A stretch of 64,000 nucleotides of DNA from positions 98,551,501 to 98,615,500 of the forward strand of contig CM074857.1 in the NCBI GenBank assembly GCA_037501455.1. Direction: 5' to 3'. A model generated the notes under the pieces. That model did no database searches. It saw only the letters and a list, made by a program, of their open reading frames with translations, and was not told the origin of the DNA. Numbering within the stretch: position 1 is the first letter of the stretch; each line of letters opens with the position of its first letter. Made by a program: the position numbers and the translations under genes. Below are positions 49,034 through 61,576 of this stretch, piece after piece. This DNA is from Lantana camara (taxonomy: Eukaryota > Streptophyta > Magnoliopsida > Lamiales > Verbenaceae).

Positions 49034-50149
49034 TGTGATGCCCCGCCCGTTAAGCCGTATAATAACATCACATGTGGGCTATGTGCATATTTAAATTATT
49101 TATTGATGTTCTTAAATGCTTGAAGTTGAAGTATTTGCACTATAACTTCGAGTATATCCCGTTTGCCCTTGAATTTGATTCTCAGACTTGATACTATGTG
49201 AACTACTTAAATTATATGTCTTATGAACTTTTTTATATGTTATTTAAATGTTTTGGGATTTATTTTAATGAGGTCTTGGACCTATTTGGCAATTTGTGGA
49301 AGTTTTGAGCCTAAAATGCAATTAGGGCATTTTGGGGCCCTTTTCGAATAACATGAGCTCGGGAATTTGGATTTGAATTTTGAATCCGCCATTGGATTCA
49401 TTTCAAAGATTCAAGTCCAACGAAATAAGCCTTGTATTTTTCTGAAGCCGTTTGAACCCCCTTTTGATTTAAAATCCGATCCAAATGGACCAGATTACTT
49501 GAACCGACCCATTTGTCAAACCCGACCCGTTTCAGCCTTTTAAGGGCTGAAACTACTCTTCTTTCTATTTATTTGATCGAGATGCATAATAAAGAAAGGA
49601 TAGAAAACCCATTTCTGAAGCCCTAGCCATTACAACCCTTCAAGCTCAAGTTTCTTCTTCTCCGTTCACTTCTCCGACGATACGAGTTAAGATTTTGACA
49701 CTCCTTAACGTGCTCTTTCTTCTCATACGACTTTCTCTCCATGGAATCCATGCTTTATTGATGAATGAAGAAGATGATAAATAGTGATTTCTGCCAAAAT
49801 TTGAAAGCATAAATTGTATGATGGATTATATACATTCAATGTGATATATGCTCTATATTTGAAGATATTTGATGCATTTATGATGTTATTTGGCTTGGTT
49901 GTTGGACAAACCATTAAACCCATTAAATAAGCTTGAATATGCATTAATGGCAACCTGATTAACACTTGTTTATTTGAGCTAATGAAGAGATTTATATATT
50001 AAGCATGTGTTTAGGACCTTAAGTTTGAATGTAGAAGTGAATTGGTGAAGAATTCATATGCTTTATTGCTTAGAGTTGTTGCGTGCCTTTGCCTTTGTTT
50101 CCTTCCCTTTTCTAGCTTGTTGTACAGGTGAGGAGGCTGCCTTCTGGTG

Positions 50150-50358
50150 CTATGAGTGGCCGTTCTTGGCTATAGCTTTGGGCAAGAGAACGACCATTTG
50201 AGGGGATGACTTTGGTGGTTATCGTCGTGAACGGTTGTTTGCGGTGTCGCCATGTTTGGGGCTGAACGGCCGTTTACATTAGGGCTGACATTTGTCACCC
50301 TGAATGGCTATTTTGGGGTTAGCTAGGGGTGGGGTGAACAGTCGTTCACCCCCTAGGT
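50150..50358. repeat. Palindrome cluster inside family B LTR
   Basis: Six motifs related to GAACGGCCGTT / GAACGACCATT, among them CTGAACGGCCGTTTAC and GTGAACAGTCGTTCACC. Same motif class as 24850-25110 although that LTR lies in the opposite orientation. Confidence 0.65.
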
Positions 50359-50535
50359 TGTAGACTTTTGTTGTTTTGTTTCTTAGTTCAATTCTTTCGC
50401 CTTTTCCTTCCCTGATCTTGATCCTAACGTGTTTTAAGCTTATGAATGCATATGATACGATATGATATGATATGATATGATGTGTTATGTGTTTATTTGG
50501 TATGTTATTTATATGAAAACATGTTAGTTGCTTCT

Positions 50536-50611
50536 TGTAGAGGCTGGAGCAGTGGGCCACCACCTCCCCCGCACACAAACCCGAACTCATATATGAAATA
50601 GAAGTTCATAC
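50536..50611 (-). mobile_element. 76-bp tip of a reverse family B LTR
   Basis: TGTAGAGGCTGGAG...CCTCCCCCGCAC...'atgaaatagaagttcat' matches the first 76 bases of 61577 onward. The rest of that LTR is missing beyond 50611, where the copia-like LTR starts. Confidence 0.65.
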
Positions 50612-52190
50612 TGTTAGGAATAGTGCCCTTAAAGCAATATTGTTGCTTTACTATTTCCTTGTAAAATCACAAGCAATCTTTGAATAATAAACAAAATGAT
50701 TTTTTTCATAGGCAATCACGTCTTTATGTGATTATTTATGTCTGTTTGGGTTTGACTATGTTTTACATGTTTTGAGCTCCCCTAATCCGATGAGGCCGTT
50801 AAGAACTTTGTCCTTTTGAGAACGACACATGAAAAAATTTCGTAACTCTATCGGCGAGGATTAGAAACTTCTCCAAGTCGATGAGTCTGACAGACAGTGG
50901 GAGTGTCGACCTTGATTCCATTGAGACTTGCTTATGTGATTATGTCCTTGAGAAGGATTACTCAGTTTCATGGACTAATAAGTGCATACAATGATGCATT
51001 CATAAATCATAAGGGTGATTGTTACAAGAACTTCATCGCTGAGATGTCCCGTGTGAGAGCATTCCTAAATGGGAAAGGAAGTTTCTAGAAACTTCCAGAT
51101 TAGAAAATATCTCACTGGTCAATGACGTGATTAATAATCCTTTGACTTGAGATTATGTATTCTCTCATATGAGCTAACTCTGTAATCTTTGATATAGACT
51201 CAAATGGGTGTCGCCATGTAGACACCTAAACTACGGCCTATGTTAGGATTGCACAAGTGGCATATGTAGAATTAGCAAAATCAATAAAGGACATACCCTT
51301 GTTAAGAACAAGATTGATCTCTTACTGATTAAGTTGTTCGTACTCCATTAAATATTAAACCCTTGGCCAAGGTGGATAAAACATCAAGACATCAAGAAAA
51401 TGGGGTTTTCTTGGATTGCAATCTAAATGGATATGAAACGAACTTAACTTTAAAGATCAAGAAAAACAAGGCTCTAAGTTTATTCTCATGCCTTAAGTTC
51501 TTGAGTGAGAGATGGGAGTCGTAGGAGGATCGTATTTCACTGATTGTCATTGACTGAAAGGTTCATCTATTCATTTCTTTATTCGGCTAGGGGTCACACA
51601 CCCATTGCTAGATTACGGTAGTGTGATCTATGAACTGATTAATTAATTATTGGAATTAATTAATTAGTGTCACTACTAATCAAATAATGAACCTAAAGGG
51701 TCACACACAGATGCTAGGTCACGAAGGTTTTGGTAGGAAGTCAATTGGATTAACGAAGGATCAAATTGTTGATCAAAATTGGACCCCAAGCCACGCGTCA
51801 CGCAATAGGTATGGACTGCCACGTGTCATGCACACGTGGCTGCAAACTTGTGGCTCGTTCCACACGTGTGAAAGCTTTTCTTGTTTTAATTAATTAAATT
51901 GTTAATTAATTAATTTTGGTCTTTTAATTAATTATGAATTAATTGAGTCCAATCTCAAAAATAATTAACCCAATAAACAATTAATTATGAATTAAATTAT
52001 TTATTGAATCTCGATATTTAATTTTATGTAAGATAAAGTTAAGTAGTCAGACTTTCTAAAGTAGAAGAGAGAAAGATTTCTTGGATTATTTTGGAGAACA
52101 AGATATGATTTTATTTTCAATTAAAAGATAATAATTAATTAGTAAATTATTGAGCAAGAAATCAAAGTCCATTAGGTTTAAGAAACCTAG
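50612..52190 (+). mobile_element. Copia-like LTR
   Basis: It begins TGTTAGGAATAGTGCCC and is collinear with the reverse copy 15815-16970 over about 1.15 kb, then continues about 400 bases further. The right boundary near 52190 is set by the return of family B LTR sequence ('gttaaagcgacc', compare 61015). No 5-bp target duplication was found. The frames 50897-51088 and 51687-51893 have no domain. Confidence 0.55.
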
Positions 52191-53029
52191 AGGTTAAAGC
52201 GACCTATAACCTTATATGCTCGTTTCCAAGTCTGCATGCGATTATTCCATTATATTTATATAATAGATTTGTGTTTATATGATACGTTTATAACTTTATC
52301 ATACGATTAAAGGTTTTCGAACTATATATACGAGCGTAAGTAAACTTGAAAATGTTTTGCAATGAGGTTATGCTCCAAATCGTATGCTTTAATGCAAGCT
52401 AAGCATTAGGATGACACGGAGAGGTACGTTTGAAGCATATGCCAAGTTGCAGGGTAAGGTATGCAACAAGGTACGTAAGTTATGTTATGATATGATATGT
52501 AGCGAGTTAAGATTGGTAATGTGATTTGATTTGTTCTAAGGTATTGTGGGCCCTCGGGAATTGTGGGTAAGGACGCCCGGGATGGCAAGGGCCGTCGGGT
52601 TAAGCCTATGCATAATTCCCATTTGAAGTGCTTACACGTGACTCTGGGAGGTTGAGGAGGCATGGTGCTTTGAGCTCTCGATGGATAATCGGGGAAGGCA
52701 CAATGTGGGTTAGCTACCCCGTGTGTATTGATATTGAGTAGTGAGCATTTGCTCCCCGAAGTACCTTGGTGTTGGGGTTAGATTGGTTATATGACTTATG
52801 TTTATTTTGTTTTAATACATATGATAATATGATATGGAAGTAAGGTTGGAGACCCGTACTCTCCGGGTTTATGAATACACTATGATATGTTGATTATGAA
52901 ACGGGATAGGAGTTTTAAACTACGTTATGCCATGTTTTGATATGTTAAGTATAAGTTTGTTTTGGAAATGGTTTTGGTGTGCAAAACCCTACTCCTGATT
53001 CATAGTCTTTTGTTTTAATACGTGCTCCG

Positions 53030-53100
53030 CTCTTTATTATATATATATATATAGTGTGTGTGTGTGTGTGTGTTCAGCCCCCTCACTCAGTCAGTGGACT
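53030..53100 (+). promoter_or_regulatory. Family B LTR TATA block with (TG)n
   Basis: (TA)n, then (TG)n, then CCCCCTCACTCAGTCAGTGG. The conserved position among family B LTRs suggests the LTR promoter and start of R. The frame 53054-53236 is an artefact of the repeat. Confidence 0.45.
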
Positions 53101-53648
53101 GATCCTCGCCCCACCTATATTTTTAGCCTGCAAGTATAGGTTGTTGGCGTTCGAGGTAGACGTAGGTGTGTCGTGTCTGTCGAGTCTGTGTCGTCTGTTA
53201 AGTTTGTTAAGTGTTTTGTTTCAGTTATGTTTGTAATTTTGTAAATGTTATATTTTGGACATGTTCATGCTTTATGGATTGAATAAATGGAATTCGAGAT
53301 AGGTTTCTAGGGCTAGTTGAACCCACATTTATTTTATGCATTGGTTTAATTGTGATTATTTCGGGACAGGCTTCTAGGACCAGTTGAACCCGTGTAGTTG
53401 CTATTGATTGAATTGTTATGTTTGCTGCTTTTAAGTTTTTGAAAGTTCGTGTTTTACTTTGCTTCTGCTTTCAGGTTCTTGTATCTCTCTATTGTACAGG
53501 GTTTAGGTACCGTCTAGCTTAGGCAGGGTCTTGTCTGTCACCCACTCGCTACTGCTTGGTTCATGTACAAATTTCTCATTTCATATGCGGACTGGGCTTC
53601 AGTGCGGGGGATGTGGTAGCCTAGCGTTCCGGGCGCTACATCCTAAAG

Positions 53649-53660
53649 TGGTACCAGAGC
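53649..53660 (+). other. Primer-binding site
   Basis: TGGTACCAGAGC, one base from TGGTATCAGAGC, eight bases after the LTR end, as in the element at 43745. Confidence 0.8.
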
Positions 53661-54860
53661 TACCAGGTTCAAAACCGGTGCTCTGGGTCATGTTGTGTCG
53701 AGCATAGGTCGCACGGCATAGGAACTAATTATCAATGTGTGCATTGCATTGTAATGTTTGAAATTTCTTAACTTATGTGTTTCAAATTCTAGTAAATTAC
53801 GTGTTGCATCTGAATTTCCTAGGTGCTCTTGATTGCTTTCATTACTTGACATATTCACGCGCTAATCCGCATGCATAGATATTTGTTCAAATTGTGAATT
53901 ACAGGGAGTTGCCTCGGTGCCAAAATTTTAATCGATCGTGACAACACTTTCTATTTCTACCGATTGATAAAGGAGGATTCTAAATCGCCATATTTTGACT
54001 ATTTTCAACGAAATAAAAGACAAATAGGTCTCTACAGAAATCTACACATGGACTCGATGCTAATGCTATGGAAATAGGTATCATGCATTCATAGCATGTG
54101 CATCATGCATTGGATTACACTGTTATTATTATTTCGAACCTTTGATCTACATGTTTGATTGTCTTCCTTGCTAATTATAAGTGTGTGTCATTCACATTCC
54201 TAACCCCACATGCATTAGATTCGTGGTTATACTTTAGGTGTTTCCTCTACCTGATCCACTGAGTGCAGTCTTAGTTGAAGCATCATTGGAATCCGAACAA
54301 GGGTTGACCAGAAAATGTACAATCGAGCTAACAGACTCAAGGAATGGGGTGGATTAGAGAAGGTATTTGTAGAAATTGTCAACCTCGACTCCACTATCAC
54401 GGTGAACGGTACGTTAAGCATTCATGACATTCGCATACGTGCATCGCATAAGTATTTATATCTTATTTTGCTTGATGCGTGTGATGGCGTGTGATCATGG
54501 ATGTTGTTTTGACTATGATAACGTGGTTAACTGATTTAATAGTTATAACTTGAAATTTTCTGTTGTTTATGAACTTTTTCTAAACTGAATGGATTACATG
54601 CTCCTGTGGATTATTTGTGCCTATATGTTTAAAACTTTCCTAATTGCTTATTAACCCTTCGTGCACATACGTACATATAGCAATTTTATTTTACAGGGAT
54701 TCCATCTTGATATCCCCCTTGAGTTGGGCATGGATGATGAATCTGTGCTCTAGGGACACCAATATCAGTCGTGTAAAGGTACACTAAACATGCATCACAT
54801 GTTTTACATCAAGTGTTACTCTGATGTATGTATACGTGAGTGCTGATAGATGGATTTATA
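53661..54860 (+). other. Non-coding body of the retrotransposon
   Basis: No gag, protease, RT or integrase motif in any frame and no frame longer than about 65 codons. Probably transcribed but non-coding. Confidence 0.45.
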
Positions 54861-54944
54861 TGTAAGAAAGACGTTAGGTCTCTATTTACGTGTTAGGGAG
54901 ACGTGGAATTCTCTCTATTTATGTGATAGAAAGAAGTTGGATTC

Positions 54945-57900
54945 TGTAACAGCCGTACTCAGGGCCGAGTAGAGAAAGGTAAGTAAAGGGTTACTCAGGA
55001 AGCGTTTATAACCTCGATCCCTATTAATTCTCTTCATGCATTGCATTTTATGTGACTTATGTTCTCTTATGTGCTATAATTTAATTAAATGTTCGTAAAT
55101 TTAATTCTTTCCTCTATTTAGCTTGTACCTCGAAACTCTTTTCATAGAATCCTAGAAATCTAGTATTCATTCCTTTCTAGCACCTAAAATCCCTTCATAT
55201 GCTTCAAAACCCATTCCTACAGTTTTAGGTTGAAAATTACAAGAATACCCCTAAAGCCCTAGAATTTGCCTACATTCTCCGAAATACTTTTCCTATCCGA
55301 TATTATAGTCAAAACGATCCTTGAATTATTTTATGAATTTTCATACATTTACCAAAACTCGATTCCACCCATAACATATTTTATAAATATTTTCCTTTTA
55401 AAAAAATTATCATTTTATTTTAAACAATTAGCTTTCATTCAATATTCGAAATTTTACTTAAAACGTTTCTTGAATTTTTCCCTAAATTATGATCATTTTT
55501 ACAACCTTTAAACTTTATCATAGCTTCGTTTATATAACTTTCTCATGATTTTCATCATCTTTAACGTTCATAATTTATAAACGAAAACTCTAAATATTCC
55601 ACATTTATAATCCTAACGAAGCTTATTTTTCACTCGTTCTTTCATTAATTTACTACTTCAAGTTCTCGACTCTCAACTCTTAAATAAATTTTATATCATT
55701 TTATATTTATTTTTATTCAACATGACATCATCCATGACAACATAGGCCTTCTAGAAAGCTTAAATAAGTGAATATAATTTCTCTACAATTCCCATATAGT
55801 TACCAAGCATTTGTTTAAATTGAGAGACAACCACATTTCTTATATAACTACCAAGCATTTGTTCGAATTAGGAGACATCCACATCTCCCTTAAACTCTTA
55901 TAAATTGCTCAAAGACCCCTCATTACTACCTATAAATACCCCTCTCAGGCATCATTTATAACTCACAAAATCAACACAAAAATCACTCCCTCTCTCCCCT
56001 TAAACCCACGGCATCCTCTCCCTCTCTCTACAAGGTGAGTTTTTGTTTTATTATTTCATGCTTTATATTATGTTCTTAGTATAATAATAATAGTAGCATG
56101 CTTAGATTTAATTAAATTATGTTTTAGGAATTTTATTTTATGAAATATGTGCATAATTGTTAGTTTTAAATACAATGTGTGTACATTATGAAATTTTATT
56201 TAATTAAATGCATGAATTATGATATGATATAATGTGAGTATGTATTTAAATGATTATGATCTTGTTTGATTAAATTAATGCCTAGAATAATTTATTTAGA
56301 ATTATTTTTCATAGAGAATTTATATATTTTGCTATATTATGCTTCAATTCTATGTTATAAATATGAATATGATTAAGCATATTACACACCATCTTTGAAT
56401 ATTCAAATAGGCTCAAGAACATGTTCTTAATGTTCTTGGATGTGTGTGTGTGTGTGTGTGGCGTGATTAGTGTGTGTGAGTTTGATTTTATGTTATAAAG
56501 TGTTTAATTCATAAGAAATTGAATAGTAAATGTTTTCAATAGTAATTTTGAATTTTTGGTCAACTTAAATTCAATTAATTTTGAAATTATTTTAAAAATA
56601 ATTATAAAATAGGTTTTGGAATTTTTAAAGAAAGATTTTCCCCGAATTTTCCAAAAATCGGTAAATTGTGTAATATTTTCAAAATATAACTCACATTGTC
56701 AAATTAAACCTTAAATTTCATTTCAAATCTTATAATTAGAATTATAATATAGTTAATAAATATTTGATTAGTTAAAGATCTCATAAACCCTCATTTATTA
56801 ATTAAATTCCCTTAAACAAGTGAATTTAAGGTTTATCGGGAAATCTTTAACATATTATATAACATGTACCTTGTATAATTATTTAATTATGATATGGTGT
56901 GTGGTTAATTAGTTAGAAACTAAGGACCTAGTTCTAAGTCAGTAGTAGTTATTACTTTCAGGCGATGATAGGATCGAAGAGTGGAATCCTCACAATTCCA
57001 CCTAAATCTCGGTACTCGGTGAGGGTTTTAAATCCTTTCAACTGAAATCATGATAAAATATTTCAATTTATTTCCTTGAATTTCCTTTTAAACTATTATC
57101 CCTTTTATGGGAAAATAATTATAATGTTATCTAAAATTCATATATTTACCCGAAAGTACTTAGTACTTTCTCCCGATAAATATTCTCGTCTTGCAAGTAA
57201 AATTATTATTTTCTTATAGGCCCGGTGGTCTTGGTAGAAGTGGTAGTCCGGGAGGCACAGGCCGAGGTCTACTATTATACCAACCGCCAACTAGATCTTG
57301 ATGATGGTTTAACCGGAGGTTGGTTATTCCACATCAAGTGACGGGAAAAGGTACGTCCCTCCCACAATCTTGTTCATCGTCACTAGGGTTTGCTCCTCTA
57401 CGTGACACTAAGGGGTGAAGGCTGGTATTCTTGTATTTGTTTTTATTAAGTACCGACACCTTGATCAGTGTCGTTACTATTTTCCCGGATTTTAAGGAGT
57501 TAAGGTTGGAGAAGCCTAGCTTGCGGGCATCAAAATCATTTCTTCAAAACGGTTCATAAGTTTTCTAAAGTATAACTTATATTACCCCTACTCCTATTGT
57601 TTCAAACTAATATGAACCGGATATTATTTTCATATAATTATTTGTTACTATATAGTATATTTTTAAACCAAGATTTTCTTGGTCAAAAGATTTCAAAAGA
57701 AAACCTTACTTATAATCATAAACCTCAAACCCCCGTCACTTAGTCATTTTGACTAACCCTCCTACTCTTTTAATTCATGATTTCAGGAATCTACACATCG
57801 ACGCCTTAGAGGTATCTTGAAGCTTTAAGGTGTCACATTTCAGTTACTTAGGGTGATCACGAGTGCATATACATCTTTCAATAAGCACTCTCCTGTGAAG

Positions 57901-58122
57901 TTAGATCTATCGCTGTAAATACTTACTTAGCTTAATAATATATGTTTCGTTATATATATTGTCCCCTTTTAATTGCTCATGTTTATTTTTCCGTTGCATT
58001 TAAATTTTATACTCTGGTATTGTATAGTCTTGTCTGTTCACCAGAGTATTTCTCGGGTGCTAGGTCTCACATCCACTCGGGAAGTACAACGGTGCGGGGT
58101 TGTAGTGTTAAAGCGCACTACA
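54945..58122 (+). mobile_element. Solo LTR, family A
   Basis: It begins TGTAACAGCC and ends CGCACTACA. A perfect 5-bp target duplication, GATTC, is at 54940-54944 and 58123-58127. The 3178 bases are collinear with the gypsy LTR 12484-15814, including the TATA box and the GT tract near 56440. It has no internal region, so LTR-LTR recombination removed the rest. Confidence 0.94.
55930..55939 (+). promoter_or_regulatory. Family A LTR TATA box
   Basis: CTATAAATAC, followed by a CT-rich stretch near 55988-56030, as in the other family A LTRs. Confidence 0.6.
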
Positions 58123-58642
58123 GATTCTTTCTAAATTATGTAAGTAAGAGATGTTGGATTCTCTTGGAGTTAAATATTCGGGAGGTGCTGGATTCTCTCG
58201 AATCTAGGGGTTTGAGAAATTCTGGAGTTTCTCAAACTAGGATGTTTAGGAGATGTTGGAATCTACCAGACTTAGGTTGAGAGACGGGGTTCTCTCAAAT
58301 TATGTGCTTGGGAGACGGGGCTCTTTCTCTTTTGTGCCGAGAGATGTGATTCTTCCTTTGTGCTTGTTCCGCGCTACTCGTTAGTCTTCCTTGGGATTGG
58401 AAGTGGAAGTGGAAGTAACCAATGGCTTCAAGATCTAGTGCAACCGTAACCATCCAGTTTAAGGGGGAATCGAAGGAGCTCGAACAACCATTGATTGGGT
58501 CCATATACACACTTCACTAACAAGGAGAACATTCTGATGAGGATCCGTACCGCGAACTTCCATTGGCGAATGGGAATTAGCAGCGTCGAAGAGATCAAAG
58601 TTGTTCCAAACTCAGCACTCAAACCTAGGGACCAGGTTCTCT

Positions 58643-58655
58643 TAAGGGAGAAGGT
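58643..58655 (+). other. Polypurine tract
   Basis: TAAGGGAGAAGGT immediately before TGTGACACCCCG at 58656. Confidence 0.7.
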
Positions 58656-61576
58656 TGTGACACCCCGTTTTTCCAATCGTTTACGCTGGCACCACGTGCT
58701 AATAGCTTTGTGTGTTTAATTATTTAATTTGCACTTAATTGATGTTTAACGTGCTTTTTATGTTTTTAATTCTGTGATTTCGTGCGTTGTGTGGCCCTAT
58801 TTTCAGCTCTTTAAGAGTTTAGGGGGTTGTTTGCAATTTTATCTTTTTTGGGGTGTTCTGGTCATTTATCGTTCGATCAAGATTTTGACCTAAAGTACCT
58901 CTTGAACGCATTTGAGGCATCGAAACGAGTCTGTCGATTCTAAGTTTGCCCAATTCTCACGTCGTTAGCCCTTCCTACAGGTTATTCTCGTGCGTTAGGA
59001 CCTGGGATAAAACACCCAGATCCGTGTTTGACTGGGTCAGACCAATCAGGTTCCTTCTCTCTCCTCTCTCTCGCGTTTCTCTCTCCTCTCCCGACATATT
59101 TTCATGCACCACACATGTATAACTCAAACTCGTCCATTTCTCGATGGATTTTGACAAATGAATAGTCGAAATCGATGAGCTCGACGAGACAAACACAACA
59201 GTACCAGATTCATGGCCCAACAACAAGCGGTGATGGAGATTAATTGCAATTTCAGTCTCACTGGAGAGTAGCAGCGGTTCGCGGTAATTTCCAGTGGCAG
59301 AACTGGATAGAGTTTGGCTGGGCTTTGTACGTCTCTCGTCGATGCAACTTCCAGTATTGGTGGTGCGGCCAACGGCGATTCCGCCACTTTTGGTGACCTT
59401 TTTAGATGGGCTTTGGTGGTTTTCTACATTTTTCAACCTCCAGAGTCCATTTTCGGCGTTGGTTTGAGCAGAAGGTGGCCATAGGTGGTGGTTTCCGACA
59501 TGGCAGCGGCATGAAAATTAGCAACGATTGGTGCCTTTTCCAGTGATCTTTTGGCGATGGGCCCTTCATGAAAGTTATTTAGCATGAGGAGATCGAGCTA
59601 TTCACGTTGGTCCCAACTCAAAAACCAGCCGTTTGGTGGCGGTCCGTGGAGACGCGTGGCGGTTCAAGGATGGTCGTCTTCCTACAACTTTTTTCGATAA
59701 TTATTTTGGGCGTTTCAAAGTACTCGACAAGGTCTTTTCAACGGTATGCTCAGATTTCATTTTCGTCTAAATACTCGACGAGGTTTTTCCAATAGTATGC
59801 TCGGATTTCCCTGCTTCTAGGGTTTAATTATTGAATTGGTTCGTTTTTTCTTCAATTAAATCTGGTGGTTTCATATTTTCAGAAATTGGTTGAGGGGTTT
59901 TGATGAGCTTGTTGAGACATATGTTTCACCGTTCACAGGGATTTTTTTAGCCACCGGAGGTGGTGGTCCGGCAGCTGCCGATGGCGGTTCGATCAGCCCC
60001 GACGACGGCGTTCCGACGCCCTTTGGACAGTAGGTCCGCTTTGTCGTGGTGAGTTTAATGTCACTCTCCGTTCGTCAATCGGATGCCCGTTTGATTTGTT
60101 ATGAATTTTTAAAGTTGTTGTATTTTTATTCGTTAATTGTTTTTAATTGTAAATTTGATCTTGTACCTTTGTAAATTAAAAATTATGAATTGTATGATAT
60201 CCGAAAGCATGTTATAATATATGAAAGATCTAAATTATTGGTTTATTGAATTCACTTGCCTCGTTTTATGCCATTTACTTGAAATTATGCTAATTGCTTA
60301 ACTAGGAAGGGGTGTTAGTGTAATATTTAGAAACTAGCCTTCATATGTGTTTACATGGGCTTGAATCATAATTGTGATAATTGAGCATACCACGTTCCGA
60401 CTATTATGAGTTAGAATTTTATAACTAATATAATTGAACATATATTAATCATATGCATGCTTAATTATTATATTTGATGCATTTAAGAATTGTAATTTCG
60501 AAACATGTTAAGGTATGCTTCTTGTAAATATCTAATTGACTATGAATGCTTAGCTTTTCCCCTTTTTATTATTCGAGCATGTTAGGTATTGTTTATGTAT
60601 AATTGTTAGAATCCATAGGGGAAGTTTGTGTAATATTTCCCAGACCTTGTGAATCACTTAAGATATGTAATATGCTTGGAACATTGAATGTTGTATGATT
60701 CTTGAATTCATCTTACCTCATATATGGACGTGTTACTTGTAAATATGATCTTGTTGCGCATTGATATGCTTGAATTGACCACAACACTGCATTAGAAGCA
60801 CAGCATGGATAGTTATGCATACCACTATCACGTTGAGCACTGTTGTGCGTCTTTATGGTTGTTGTTTGAGTCTGAGTCTTGTGTTCTACGTGCTCAGTTG
60901 TTCAAGGTCTTTCCAAGGGGCGTCATTCAGTCGTTTGGGTTTTTAGTGGGACCTCTTTGATCGTGTTTTCCGTTCTCGTCGGTGTAAGTGAGGTTTTAGG
61001 ATCTTTTCTTTTAGTTAAAGCGACTACAACCCTATGTGCTCGTTTCCAAGCCTGCATGCGATTATTCTATTATATTTATATAATAGATATGTGTTTATAT
61101 GATATGTTTATGACTTTGTCAAACGATTAAAGGTTTTTGAACTATATGTACGAGCGGATGTAAGCTCGAAAATATTTTGTAATGAGGCTATGCTCCAAAC
61201 CATGTGCTTTCACTCAAGCTAAGGATTAGGATGACATGGAGAGGTACGTTTAAAGCATATGCTAAGTTGAAAGGTAAGGTATGCAACAAGGTACGTAAGT
61301 TATGTTATGATATGATATGTAGGGAGTTAAGATTGGTAATGAGATTTGATTTGGTCTAAGGTATTGTGGGCCCTCGGGAATTGTGGGTAAGGACGCCCGG
61401 GACGACACGGGCTGTCGGGTTAAGCTTGTGCATAATTCCCATTTGAAGTGCTTACACTCTTGGAGGTGGAGAAGGCGTGGTGCTTTGAGCTCTCGGTGGA
61501 TAACCGGGGAAGACACAATTTGGGTTTGCTACCCCGTGTGTATTGGTATTGGGTAGTGAGGATTTGCTCCCCAAAC
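58656..61576 (+). repeat. 3' LTR, chimeric and truncated
   Basis: It starts TGTGACACCCCGTTTTTCC. Bases about 61010-61576 match 52190-52760, but 58800-60900 does not resemble the upstream half of the 5' LTR. It contains a CT-rich leader near 59050 and GC-rich patches near 59120-60050. It is cut at 61576 by the reverse LTR. The reverse frame 58975-59436 (153 codons) has no recognisable domain and lies over the CT-rich leader. Confidence 0.6.

Larger units (their letters stand above)
49034..53640 (+). repeat. 5' LTR, interrupted
   Basis: It begins TGTGATGCCCCGCCCG and ends GGGCGCTACA. Bases 49034-50535 and about 52191-53640 are LTR. Between them lie a 76-bp reverse LTR tip and a copia-like LTR. 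The second half shares 'atgctcgtttccaag', 'gagaggtacgttt', 'ttgtgggccctcgggaattg' and the TATA block with other family B LTRs. Confidence 0.72.
54861..58345 (+). repeat. Roughly 33-bp minisatellite split by a solo LTR
   Basis: About ten diverged units lie at 54861-54944 and 58123-58345. Each contains a form of GGGAGACGTTGGATTCTCTC followed by an A/T-rich spacer and TGTG or TGTA, for example near 54893, 58148, 58182, 58247 and 58301. The solo LTR 54945-58122 sits inside one unit, and its GATTC duplication is part of the motif. Confidence 0.75.
49034..61576 (+). mobile_element. Non-coding family B-like LTR retrotransposon (forward)
   Basis: The 5' LTR (49034-53640, with insertions) is followed by a tRNA-Met-type primer-binding site, a body with no retroviral domain (53661-54939 and 58128-58642), a polypurine tract and a 3' LTR that starts at 58656 and is cut at 61576 by another LTR. 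Subtracting the nested solo LTR, the body is only about 1.85 kb, so this looks like a non-autonomous LARD-type element. The two LTRs match only in their downstream parts, so the pairing is an inference from position and signals. Confidence 0.6.

Noticed and set aside
58975..59436. 153-codon reverse frame in the 3' LTR
   Set aside because: It covers a CT-rich leader read backwards (Arg/Glu-rich runs) and shows no domain; a host gene would need other support.
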